From the NCBI GenBank assembly GCA_050084985.1, contig JBITNC010000001.1, forward strand, positions 165,416,001-165,480,000: DNA of 64,000 nucleotides, in the 5' to 3' direction. Shown here one piece after another: positions 45,121 through 56,480 of the stretch. Below the pieces are notes generated by a model. It was not told the origin of the DNA and did no database searches. It saw only the letters and a list, made by a program, of their open reading frames with translations. The position numbers and the translations under genes are program-made. Numbering within the stretch: position 1 is the first letter of the stretch; each line of letters begins with the position of its first letter. Origin of the DNA: Nageia nagi. Taxonomy: Eukaryota > Pinophyta.

Positions 45121-45500
45121 AATGGGTCCTTTGAAAAAAACCCATAAACACATGAAAATGTGGAAGAATACACAAGATATGGGATTTGTTTAACAAGATG
45201 CATTACATAAACACAAATTTTTTGACAACATGCATGATGCAAATACATTTTTATAGTATACAATAATTATAGGATGCACACAAAATGGGTTTTCTAAAAA
45301 AGCCCATAGACACATGAAAAATATGGAAGAATACACAAGACCTAGGATTTGTTTGACAAAATGAATTGCTCAAACATTGTTTCATTGCAAGACACAAAAT
45401 GGGTTTTCTAAAAAAATGTAAAAAATACAAGGCACAAACATATATGTAGAAAAAAGAGGAATATAAGTCATAGACTATGGAAAAATATACAGTCACAAAA
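45121..45500 (+). pseudogene. Degenerate PPR repeats
   Basis: Three or more shrinking copies of a segment encode remnants of KMHDANT..AQNGFSKKA (for example around 45,060, 45,190, 45,280 and 45,400). No continuous frame remains. Confidence 0.5.
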
Positions 45501-46044
45501 TGAAAGAATACTTACTTAGCGTGCAACTCCTCTCATCTCATCTCACCTAAAGTTGTCACATCGCACCTTGTCTCACCTTGTCTTCTCTCAAATAGCCTCT
45601 ACAAAATGCCCAACGCCTTAATTGGCAAACTCGAAATGTCGAAAACATTCCAACTCCCCAACTAAGTTCCTTGCATGCTCATTTTTTTTTATTTTTTGTT
45701 TTGATTTTCATTAAGGGGTTATTTTAAGATGTCTCATTATGCTTTTTTGAAGTGGTTTAAAACTGCTCCACAAAGACCGCCACCAAAACCTAAAATTGAG
45801 GTAGTTAAAAATTGCCTCCTCAAAACCTCCTCAAATTGCCCACCCCCAAATCCCATTTTTGGTATAGTACAAGGAGTCAACATGCATCCACTTCATCCAA
45901 GAAAAGGTGTCTTCCTCCTACACTAATTCTATTTCAAAAATTCAAAAGTAAGAGTAGGAGTAGGATTATGTAGCTAGTATAAAAAGAAGTTTCAAAAAAT
46001 AAAGCATGACATACTTAGTCCAATCATATGGTAGGAATGTGTGA
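45501..46044. other. No gene recognised
   Basis: It includes a CTCATCTCATCTCACCTAA-type microsatellite-like stretch near 45,530 and a Pro/Lys-rich frame at 45,729-45,926 that matches no family. Confidence 0.35.
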
Positions 46045-47535
46045 TGAGCCATTTCTGGATTCACTTCTCAAACGTGCCCTACGAAAGGGGTATTTGGTTT
46101 CTAGCTTTCAAATTGGCCAAAACAATCTCAAACATTCACCAAATATCCAACAAATTGCTAGGAATGAAAGATATGAATTAAACTTGCAGAAAATACCTTC
46201 AAACCCCAATGTCCAACTATGAAGAGCAATTATGAAATAAATGCAAGCAAATGTATCTAGTATTACAACAACTTGAGCAAGAGGCGAAATGATACTTCAA
46301 CAGTGCAAAAATGCTCCACAAACCCAACATCCCAGTTGGAGAGACCAAACAAATATTAAGCAATTAAAAAGATACTCCAGATCCAACGTTGCAACCAAGA
46401 AGGAAAAATAGCAATTTGACAATGTAAAGATGCTTCCAATTCCAACATCCAAGCATAGAGAGACAAATAGCAATATTTCAATAATAGAAAGTAATTGTAT
46501 TGATAAAGTAATAGTAAAGTGCAATTACAATATTTTTGTCAACCTATAGATTTTGCACTAGGACTATCTCCTATAGGGTTATTTCGGATGGCTCTAGAGC
46601 CTCACCAATCCCATAAGTAGTGAGACAAGATCAAGTCTCCTCTATAGCAACTGTGATGGAACCAACAATATTCCTCTCAAGATGGCTAGAGTAAGTTCAA
46701 GGCTAACCTCCTACCCTCTCGATACCTCAAATGCAGGTTGCCCCACAAGTGGCTAAGATAGAGTCTCCACTCAATCCTAAATAAAGGGTTGGTAATAAAA
46801 TTCAACATATCTCATAATGGCTATAAGTTCTCCTTTTATAGGTGAAGGTGATCATTCTTTAATCTTGCATTGAGATGATCTGATAGTGGAGAGATTGATC
46901 CATGTGCTCATGTATGCAACATCCAATACAAGAAGCCTTAGGATAAGTGAAACCATATCCAAGGGCTAGAAATGCCAACATCCAAGAGGGGGTAATAACG
47001 GAGCACCTCGTGATCAATGCCATTGATCCATGTGCCTAGGAAGGCCAACGTGGCATCTTGGGATGCTCCCATTCCCAAAGTCCATTCTCTAGGGCCGTCT
47101 ACTTGCCTCAATATTACCAATGCCTAATTCGAAGTGCCACATCCATCCTTGGAGCTCCAAATGACCTCGTAGTCACTACAATGACCTAAGGGAATGCTCT
47201 ACCTCGAAGAGGGGAGCACTAATGACTAGATATATATTTAATACCAATATTACAATTATCAAGGCTAAAAAATGCAATGCCTTGTTTAATGATACTAATA
47301 TTGCATTTACAATTATAATTGCCTTTGTATCACAAATACAACATTTATTGGCATTTTGAAAAATAACTAAATAAAAGGGTCATGTATTCCATAATTAGAG
47401 CTTTATTAAGTTTCTAAATAGAATTTACATCATTTTGGTCAAATTATATAAAAATAGCCTAAAACACTCCTAAATTAATGTTTCCATTTATCAGAGGTGA
47501 AATGGAAAAAACACTTAAAAAATAGGGATGTTACA
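46045..47535 (-). repeat. LTR of element H (3' LTR)
   Basis: It is 1,491 bp. On the minus strand it starts TGTAACATCCCTATTTTTTA and ends AGAAATGGCTCA. It matches 60,332-61,828 along its whole length. The minus-strand sequence GGGAAGGGCAGACT directly before its start is a good polypurine tract, so it is a 3' LTR. Confidence 0.82.
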
Positions 47536-47549
47536 AGTCTGCCCTTCCC

Positions 47550-48060
47550 AAATTGCTTTCACTCGAGTAATTAAGAAAACCCACTATTACAGCAACATTT
47601 TCTTAGCTGGTCCAAGAATCTTCTATCTTTGGTGGAGCAACCAATCGTTTTCGATGCCCAAGCTGAATAACTTTGATGATGACCTTCTATCCCTTGAAGA
47701 AGAAACTCACCTCTTATCATTGAAAATTAGTTTGGAAGCCACCCAAGGGATACATCCATTAAACTCCAAGTGTTATCACTTGCGAGCTATCTTGAGGAAA
47801 GATAAAATTTGTCCTCAAGCACATGGTTTCCCATCTTGATACTGAGTCGTATTAAATGATCACACAAGGTATAATGCCCATTAGCATTAGATACATAGAA
47901 TGCTTTTACCATTTTTGTTAAAAGGCTTTTTCTGACCAAAACCCTTGGTCAATGAAGCTTTGTGCGGCTCCATTATCAACCAAAATGAAAACATCCTCTC
48001 CCATTGTTACTCCTTGGATTCTCACAGAACGATAGTGTGGAATCAAGTGACCTTCTATTG
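47550..48060 (-). pseudogene. Ty3/gypsy protease relic (element H)
   Basis: The minus strand reads GEDVFILVDNGAAQSFIDQG, a retroviral aspartic protease site (L-V-D-x-G-A-x-x-x-F-I). Further on it reads ITLGV, a stop, then WMYPLGGFQTNF, matching the V-L-G-x-x-W-L-x-x-L-G block of chromovirus-type Ty3 proteases. Sequence then runs almost directly into the polypurine tract and 3' LTR. RT, RNase H and integrase are therefore deleted. Confidence 0.72.
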
Positions 48061-48061
48061 T

Positions 48062-48996
48062 TCATACATCTGAGATGATCCTTGGATAAGGGTAACCTTT
48101 CTGTAATGATGGAAGATATTGTGATGCCCTATCTTCATCATGTGCAACTACTTTCTTTTGAGAGTAAACATGTATTTGTTCCCTTTGAGTGTTAGGATGT
48201 ACCACTCTTAGTGGTGTTACATCCAATACTTCTTCTATGTTAGTCAATTCAATGAAATCCTCAAAACTCAACGCTTCCTTGATGCCTTGTGGGAGGGTTG
48301 AATAAACATAAAACAATTTGCACAAGGATGTGATGAATGTGGTAGAGCTATGGAGAACTTCTTGGCTAGCCATAACCTGCTCCTTCTTTCCAAGTTTGCG
48401 TTCCTTCTGATGAATCCTCTCTTTTTTGTCAATCTTTATTACAGAGGCTTCCCCAATATGTAACCCTTCATATTGGCATTCACAATGCTGGTGTGATGAC
48501 CACAACTCCTTACAACAATGATAAACATTGTAGTGTCTTGGAATTTTCTAAAGGAAAGCCAACTCATTGCTCTTACTTGAAGATGCCATGGTGATGCCTT
48601 GGTACCAACAACTTGGCGAAATCCCTATGTCTGAAAAATGGCCTCAATTGTTTTGAATTATGGCCCTAAAATATGGACATCCTCCCTCTAGTGGAAGAAT
48701 GGTGATGTGAGGCCCTCAAAACTTGGAATTGAACCTCCCATAAGTTCAACGACTTGTTCCCAAGTGATGATCTTCCCCTGGGGTGCCCAACAAACTCTCC
48801 TATTGTGCTCAACAAGTCCCCTAGCTTCCTCAATGTCCAACATCCAATCTACCTTGATGGAATTTGAATTTCTAACCTCAAACTTGGTGTGTTCTCTTGG
48901 TAGCCCAACATCCAGCTTTATAGGGCTACGAGATATTTGAATTTGCATTTTTACACCATGTTTCACTTTCCCTCCAAAATTCAAATTTTTGAGCAT
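48062..48996 (-). pseudogene. Probable gag of element H
   Basis: Two minus-strand stretches (48,062-48,505, 147 codons; 48,688-48,996, 102 codons) lie upstream of the protease where gag is expected. No clear Retrotrans_gag core is visible. A Cys/His-rich piece (YHCCKELWSSHQHCECQ) near 48,470-48,530 may be a degenerate zinc knuckle. The assignment is by position. Confidence 0.45.
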
Positions 48997-49419
48997 AATA
49001 AAATGTTAAGTCCGAAATTAACACCTTATCACTCCTTTTTTATTTTGCATGTCAAAATAAATAAATAGAATTTCATATAACCCCTAAAATAATTTTTATT
49101 TTTCCTAGTTGACAGTAAAAATATGTTTATATTTTTCCTCCCTTTTTACTCCTAAAAATAAAATAAAATATTTTTATCTTTTCTCCTTATTTATCCTACT
49201 CAAATACAAATAAAAATATGAAATACTCAAATTACTCAAACTTGGAATTTTGGTCCCCCCATGATGGAATGAGATAAGCAAATTTTGAACCTGTGGGTTA
49301 TGGAATTAAAGAACAAACTCTAAATTTGGATGAGTCTCATTGAAGCTTAACATCCACACACATAAGCTAAATGATGCAAAGAAAATTCCAAATTCCAAAA
49401 TTTGGCCAAGATACCTCAA
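48997..49419. other. AT-rich spacer, no gene
   Basis: Runs of AAATA and TTTTTAT dominate. It may be leader sequence of element H. Confidence 0.35.
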
Positions 49420-50720
49420 GGGATGAATTTTTACAAGCTCACAATAGATAGAGCTTCCTACACTCCCATCGTCTCACTTCTAACCTTAGATTCTAATCAC
49501 AATAGCAAAATAACTCCAACGTATCCTCCTTAACCTTCCATGGTGAAAATACCATCGTGAAATTTAGTCAATATCAGCAAATTGACTCCCTTGTTTTCCA
49601 ACAACCTACTTACAGTCACTTGTGGAAGTAATTACACTTATGATGCAACTCAAACACCCAATTGGCATCAGCAAGCCAACGTCCCACTTTAGGTGTCTCC
49701 AAAATGCAACAAAGGTTTCGAAAAATATCCCAATAACTTAATGTCTAACCTCTAGTGACTCTGAAATGCAGTAAGAATTCTAAAAACTCTTCTAGAATCC
49801 CAATGTTTGACCCTAAAGGCCTTCAGAAAGGCAAACCAACTCCAAAATAGGTCTCAGTTTGCCATGCTTGCCCCAAAAATGGTCTTGAAATATAGCTCGA
49901 GCTCATGAATCCTCCTTAGTATGCCAACGTCCACTTCAGGATAGCTTTGAAATGAAAATTAATCTTTAAGAATGCCCTCAAAATGCTAATGTTTGGTTTA
50001 GGGGATCCTCAAAATGCAAAAAATATCCTTTAAAATAGCTTCAATATGCTAATGTTTTCCCTCAAATGGTCTTGAAAAGCATAATGGACCTCAAAACTCC
50101 TCCAATATACTAATGTGTACCTTCAAGTGGACTTAGAATGCAACATGAACCTTTGAAAAGCACTCAAAACTCCAACTTTTTCCTCCCAAAGAGCTTAAAA
50201 TGCAGAGCTAAGCTCAAAAATGCCCTCAATGGTGCAACGTCCAATGTCAGTGACCAAAAATGCAACGTCTAGCCTTAAATGGTCTCAAAATGCAGCTTCA
50301 AACATAAAAACCCTCTCAAAATACCAACATCTAATTTTTGGTGGTCCCGAAATGTAGCCTTAAACACCAAAATGCTCTCAGAATACCAACATCCTCCCTT
50401 TTCAAGCTAGATGAACCTCCTCAAATCTTCAAAATTTGAAATTAGGGTTAGAAAATGCCCAATGACTTGCCAAAAGCATGAGATAGGGCTCTAAGATCCC
50501 CAACAACATGCTCTACGTATCTAGATCCTCTAGAACTCCTTCAAAATAACCATTATGATGCTAGGTCAAATCCACTCCTCAATAGGATAGCAAGAATTCT
50601 CTGCAAATAGCATTGTGATCTGACATAATAACATAATGAGTCTTCTACAACTTCTCAAGCAATCTCCTTCAACAACTCATCAACTCTTACCCAACAGCAA
50701 GGGAAAGATCTCTAACTTTA
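49420..50720. repeat. 1.2-kb repeat R1, copy 2
   Basis: It aligns with 11,880-13,080. It holds at least ten diverged sub-repeats of the form CCAACGTCCACTTCAGG.. followed by CTTGAAATGCA at about 60-80-bp spacing. It lies upstream (in minus direction) of element H's gag and may be its leader or an LTR of another family. Confidence 0.7.
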
Positions 50721-51021
50721 CTCAGCAAATATCCCATGTGGGAACCAATCTTCAATCTCTTTTCAATTCCAACTCGAAACCCTTTATGAATGATGCCCTT
50801 GATGTTAGGAGTGGAGATGCGATTTCATGCGCAATACAACTCAGCAACAACTCATATGGTGTAATGGTTGTGGATTTCATGATGACATGATTAGTGAGGA
50901 GATTCGCACAAACAGCTATGGCACTTGTTGTTGAGGAGGTAAACAAACTTATTTGCTAAAGATAGCCATGCGATAAAAGTATCTAGTATGAGCTGATGTC
51001 ATATGGTAGAATAAAGATAAT
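50721..51021. other. No gene recognised
   Basis: Short unique stretch between repeat R1 and element C. Confidence 0.35.
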
Positions 51022-51026
51022 ATGAG

Positions 51027-51661
51027 TGTAGATGACTAAAAATGAATTATTATTTATTAATAATTCATTTTATAGCATCAATGATATTTATTGTAAAAAA
51101 AGGTCAAAATATACCCAAGGCAATGTAATAAATGTAATGGACCATTGTACAACGTAAAAGGTGTCAAATATCAAGAAAGACACCCCAAATCATGTAATGT
51201 GCAATGATTTCAAGAATCAAAGAAGACCAAGATGTTACTATAAAGAAACATCAAAGCCAACGTAAGAGACATCGTGCGAGGGCATCATAAATACCAAGAG
51301 AGAATTCAACCAATGCAAGATCGCTCTACACTACCAATAGTGGTGTTTTGTAACACCACCTCTGCATAGATCTGTTAAACCCTTTCATGTCACTTTCGTA
51401 TTTCTTTTATTTCGTTTATCGATCTACTTATTCCACACAACCTACGGTGTGGTATCTTTAGGTTGTTAGCAATGTACATTGTTATGAATGTCATGTGATG
51501 GTTGATGAATGGTCTTTATTATTTCATGTTTATTTGAATGTGATGAAGGTACATTATTTATCACTATTCATTTAATGCCATATTTCTGATATATACCTCA
51601 AAAATATATTGTAGACAAATAGTGCATCGATTTATTATTTATGCATTATTTTGGGTCTACA
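51027..51661 (+). repeat. 5' LTR of element C
   Basis: It runs from TGTAGATGACTAAAAATG to TTTTGGGTCTACA, 635 bp. A TATA-like ACTATAAAG lies at about 51,238-51,246. A quasi-palindromic pair (CTACGGTGTGGTATC and GGTTGTTAGCAATGTACA) lies near 51,442-51,478. Confidence 0.9.
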
Positions 51662-51664
51662 GTT

Positions 51665-51677
51665 TGGTGAACCTGAC
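51665..51677 (+). promoter_or_regulatory. Primer-binding site of element C
   Basis: TGGTGAACCTGAC begins three bases after the LTR. It has the same core as elements A and E with one C-to-T change. Confidence 0.8.
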
Positions 51678-51795
51678 TATTCGATTTATCTACCCTACCA
51701 ATGAGATCTCAAGAAAATTTTGTAACAAATCTACACCATTAGCGATGTTTTTAGATATTTTTGGGCCATCAATGGTGTAAAAAATAGAATAATTT

Positions 51796-52860
51796 ATGAA
51801 GAAAGTTCTTAGCAAAATAGAAAATATGGAAAAGAAAATTTCATTGTCCAATAATTCGAGTAGTTCATCGATAGTTCCAGATCCTGTCATAGTTGCATCA
51901 CTTACCAATCTTGAGAATAGCAGGAGATCACAACAAAGTGAAGAGGACTATGATGGTGTATTCATCTCACCCTTCTCTAAGGAGATTCGTAATTTTCTCC
52001 TACCACCCGAGCACAATGCCCCCAAGTTCGAGATGGTTAGTGGCGAACAAGACCCAAAACAATATCTTATCAACATTTAGGAAGAGTGCTTGTTGAAATT
52101 AGGGTCAGAGGAGAAGTTGATGGCAAATTTCTTCCCAAGGAGTCTAAAAGGTGACGTTAGTCAATGGTTTTATAATTTTCCTAATGGTTAAATTGATTCT
52201 TTCAAGTCATTGGTCAAGTTCTTCATGGGACAATACAAACACAACATCAAAGAGCAAAGTACCATTACAAAGTTATGTGCAATGAGACAAGGGGGTAATG
52301 AAACCCTAAAAAAGTACATTCCATGGTTTAAAAAGGTATGGCAATCTATTCAAAGCAAATTAGATGAAAATAAAATTTGTGTTATATTTAGAGATTCTAT
52401 CTTGCCAATTATCAATTTACATGCTCCTAGTAACAAAAATGTGGGATTTGGAGTATTGATACAAGAATTATTGCAAAAAGAAAAAGTCTTACTTAAGTTA
52501 GGAAAGCTCAAGTATGCACCTAATCCTTTCCATAAGGAGAATAGAAAGACATGCTAAAAAGGAAGAAAAAATAGTACATATGGCTGATAAACCTACTTCT
52601 CCACCAAAGTTGCAAAGATCTACCACTACAAAAGATGTGAGGTACACTTTTCTAATTCAATCAAGATTTATTATGAGGGATCTAATGAAAAAGGGATTAT
52701 TTCAACCAATGGAAAAATTAGCACAAGATGATAATGTTCCCATTGGAAAATTGGATGTGATTGCACATTTCATCAAAGGAGGGGTCATGCCACCAATTTT
52801 GCAAAGCATTAGAGGCGGCTATATTGGATCTTATTTTTGAAAGAAAGTATCAAATTGATC
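51796..52860 (+). pseudogene. Gag of element C
   Basis: Frames 51,796-52,080, 52,210-52,557 and 52,514-52,840 form a broken Gag. Core blocks are FEMVSGEQDPKQYLINI, DVSQWFYNFPNG, then FFMGQYKHNIKEQSTITKL and ETLKKYIPWFKKVWQSI. A zinc knuckle at about 52,758-52,805 starts C-T-F-H-Q-R-R-G-H, then loses its frame because one T is missing in the TTTGC run before the final Cys. Quasi-palindromes occur just upstream at 51,731-51,750 and 51,763-51,781. Confidence 0.82.
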
Positions 52861-53750
52861 AAACAAATGCAAATCAAGGAAATACATTGAATACAGTTTC
52901 AATGGAAAAAGAAGATTTTGTTGGGTTAAGAAGAGGGCATCCAAGGCATGCTCCCAATTTGGTCACTGCAGAACAAGTAAGTATTCCACCTAATCCAAAG
53001 ACATATAGTATGATTGAGCAATTAAAAACTACTCCTACAAAGATTAGTTTATATGATCTTATATCCACATCTGAAACACATAAGGAGATCTTATATGCTT
53101 TATTCAAAAAGGATATAGTCCCTACAAATATGTCTGTGCAAATATGTCTGTTGCTATGTTCTCTGAAAAAGCTTAGGGCTATTAAGGAATGTGATGTTAT
53201 CTCTTTTAACAAATCTGAAAAGCTTACTAAGGAGTTGCTTGATGAATGTTTAGCCTTATATATTACACCTATGATTGATGGATGGGAAATAAAAAGAACA
53301 TTGGTAGATAATGGATCAGTTGTCAACATATGCTCCCATAAGTTTTTGATTCAACTCAAAGAGAAAGGTGTAGAAATCCCTCCATTAGAAGAAACTACAT
53401 TCAGGATTAGGGCATATGATAGCTCATCTAAAAAACCAGTTAGGATAGGCACAATTATGGTAACTACAAAAGTAAGGATAATTGCAGATAAATTTGAGGT
53501 TGTTGATCCCAAATTGTCATATAATTTGTTAGTGGGAAAACCTTGGCTTCATGATATGGATGCAGTCCCATCTATAGTACATGGCAAATTAAAATTTGAA
53601 TTTCAAGGTAAGGTCCATATAATGTTTGGTAATCCAGAGCCATATGCTTTCTGTAATGTAGAAGATTTTGAGGAATTTACAATTACTTGCCCAAGATATG
53701 AGATTGAGCCCATGGAACCAAGTGCACCGGGGGTAAACATAGAAAAATAG
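52861..53750 (+). pseudogene. Protease of element C
   Basis: The frame 52,761-53,750 is open. It contains KRTLVDNGSVVNICSHKFL (aspartic protease active site, D followed by N-G-S instead of S/T-G), LEETTFRIRAYDSSSKKPVR, and LLVGKPWLHDMDAVPSIVHG, the second conserved block of Tat-type proteases. The active-site Asp is present. Confidence 0.85.
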
Positions 53751-54652
53751 ACTCGGATTACAAAAACTGGAATGGGTACATACAGAATTGTGAACATGGA
53801 TTTATTTGCATTTGTTAAAGATTTAGGATGGCCCAAAATTCTATCTATGGAGGGCCATCAATGGCATGATTTCTACTAGAAGGACATCAGCAACGTGAAA
53901 ATAATGGAGTTGGGGAAGGATCTTGCTTCATCATGTCTGTATCAGCTAGTCCTGACAAATCAACAGAAGTTCAAACAACTATTGAAACAGGTAAACTCTT
54001 TCCATCTCCTTTTATTCATAAGTATATGATTGAAAATTGCAAGTACAAAGATGGAGGATTAGGAAAGTCTAAGCAAGGGATTCCTTCATTTCCTGATAAT
54101 TCAAAAGCACAAATGATTAAAAATGGATTCGAAAGTGACAACAACAATAAACAAGCATTGGGACCTATTAAGTTTGTGAAGGAATGCAATTTGATTGAAT
54201 TATCTGATGATATTGATAGAGATCTATGGATTGATGATACTATCCCTTTAGAATTTGATTTCTTTAGTACTGATGATGATATTTTAGAATACTTGGAGGC
54301 ACATTCAGAGTTGCCTAAGTCTAATGAAAAGAGACAAGTTAGTTATGTTCTCAATGAATATGCATATTTTGATTAAGAGGTGAATTTTAATGAACTATTT
54401 CAAGTCCAACCAAAGGCTAATGATATAGATGACATACAAGGATTGAAGGAATTGCCTTCTCTATTGCAAAAGAAAAATGAGCTTACCTTTCCAACGGAAG
54501 AATTGGTGAATGTCAATATTGTAACTATTGATGAGCAAAGATTGGTTCAAATTGGAGCAACCCTCCCCACACCACAACATGAAAGGTACAAAAATAATTC
54601 ATTGAATATCACAAAAATTTTGTTTGGTTCTATAATGAAATGCCTATTTTAG
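53751..54652 (+). pseudogene. Protease-RT spacer of element C
   Basis: Open stretches 53,933-54,376 and 54,380-54,652 (one stop between, at 54,374-54,376) have no catalytic motif. Their Asp/Glu-rich sequence (LSDDIDRDLWIDDTIPLEF) is typical of the linker before RT in this group. Quasi-palindromes lie at 53,851-53,870 and 53,881-53,900, just before the open stretch. Confidence 0.6.
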
Positions 54653-55480
54653 ATCTTTCATTTGTTATGCACAATTTACCTCTTAAAAAGGGGGCTAAGC
54701 CAATCAAGCAAAAGCCAAGAAAAATGCATCCTTCAAAAGCTTTGTTAGTCAAGAAAAAAATACATAAGCATTTGAAAGTTGGATTTATTAGACCAATTAA
54801 CTATTTTGAATAGATGGCTAACATTGTTCCCATCACAAAGTCAACTAGGGAAATAAGCATTTGCATTGACTTTTGAGATATTAATAATGATTATCCTAAA
54901 GATGATTTCCCATTACCCAATATTGATATGATTGTGGATAACATAGCTGGTCATGATACATTATCTTTCATGGATGGTTTTTCTTATTATAATCAAATAT
55001 TAATCAATCCGAATGACCAACATAAGATTGCTTTTACAACCCCATGGGGAAATTTTGTTGAAAGGTTATGCCTTTTGGACTAAAAAATGCAGGTGCTACT
55101 TACCAAAGGGCTATAGTTTCAATGTTACATGAGAACATCCATAAATCAGTTGAGGTATATGTTGATGATATATTGGTGAAGTCAAAAAAAGGCCAAGATC
55201 ATTTAGACATGCTTGAGGAAGTCTTCCAAATTTTGAAAAGGTAGAAACTTAGACTTAAACCTCAAATATGTGCTTTTGGAGTTACTTCTGAAAAATTACT
55301 TGGTTTCATGATATCTAAAAGAGAAATTGAAGTAGATCCTAAAAAGGCAAAAGCCATCATTAGCATGCCTCCCCCAAAGAATCTAAAGAAATTAAGGGGT
55401 CTCCAAGGAAAGATTAATTCGGTAAGAAGGTTAATTTCCCAACTTGGAGATAAGTGCACACCTTTCACACATCTATTGAA
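54640..55480 (+). pseudogene. Reverse transcriptase of element C
   Basis: Readable blocks are HLKVGFIRPINYFE, ISICIDF with a stop and DINNDYPKDDFPLPNID, FMDGFSYYNQILINPNDQHK, KIAFTTPWGNF, then after a frameshift GLKNAGATYQRAIVSML and VYVDDILVKSKKGQDHLDML. The YVDD catalytic motif is intact. The thumb follows (LLGFMISKREIEVDPKKAKA). Several stops and one frameshift inactivate it. Confidence 0.88.
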
Positions 55481-55485
55481 AAAGG

Positions 55486-55890
55486 ATGTTTAATTTTGTA
55501 TGGGATGACAAATGCGAAAAAGCTTTTGAGGATATCAAACACTATTTGCTTAATCATTCTATCCTTTTACTTATGGATTTTTTAAAACCTACCTATTTGT
55601 ATATCTCAGCTACGTTGTATGCCTTAGGGCCAATGTTATGTCAAAAGGATGAAAAAAATAAAGAAAGAGCCATCTATTACCTTAGCAAAACTCTTATTGA
55701 TTATGAGGCTAGGTATACACCAATGGAAAAACTTTGCTACGATATTGAATTTGCTACTGAAAAATTGAGACATTATTTGTTGTATTGCATTACATTTGTT
55801 CGTAGCCCTATTAATCCATTGAAATATCTTGTGGCAAATAAGCATTTATCAGGAACGGTCAAAATGGCTAATGTTATTGTAGGAGTTTGA
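55486..55890 (+). pseudogene. RNase H domain of element C
   Basis: The open stretch FNFVWDDKCEKAFEDIKHYL, LYISATLYALGPMLCQKDE, AIYYLSKTLIDYEARYTPME and YDIEFATEKLRHYLL is the standard Ty3 RNase H that follows RT. In Tat elements this copy is often non-catalytic and a second RNase H follows, as here. Confidence 0.82.
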
Positions 55891-56099
55891 TATAAATGTG
55901 GTAAAACAGAAGTGTGTAAAAGGGCAGGCAATCACATATTTAATAGGTGCATTCTCTCAAAATGACAAAGTAGTTGTTCATGAAGAATTTTTGAATGAAT
56001 ATCAGGATGATCCACACCATCGACGTGTAAACCTATCAAAAGGCTACGAGTGGCATGATTTTGATGAGATGTCAATACTTGATGAACATGTGCCTCACG

Positions 56100-56480
56100 A
56101 AAGATGAATCTAATGTTTGGACGTTATATTTTGATGGATCTAAATGTTCGTAAAGAGCAGGGGTAGGTATTGTCTTAGTTTCTCCTATAAATGAAGTAAT
56201 CCCCATGGCTTACAAACTTGGTTTTGAATGTACAAATAATATGGAAGAATATGAAGCATTGATATTGGGTTTGAAAGCAGTTGTCACATTGAGAACTAAA
56301 GGTTTAGAAATTTATGGTGATTCATAGCTTGTCATTAACCAAGTACAGGATATTTTTGATACAAAAGATGAAAAATTGATGCCATATAAGGTAGTGGTTA
56401 ATGATTTACTAGATCAATTTGATAGATATATTATTCAAAATATTCCATAGACTAATAATAGGTATGCAGATTGCATGGCA
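56100..56480 (+). pseudogene. Second (archaeal-type) RNase H of element C
   Basis: The frame reads WTLYFDGSKC, then (after a stop) GIVLVSPINEVIPMAYKL, FECTNNMEEYEALILGLKAV and LEIYGDS before another stop. D-G-S, E-Y-E-A-L and Y-G-D-S are the catalytic Asp, Glu and Asp blocks of archaeal-type RNase H, which defines the Tat clade of plant Ty3 elements. Two stops interrupt it. Confidence 0.85.
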
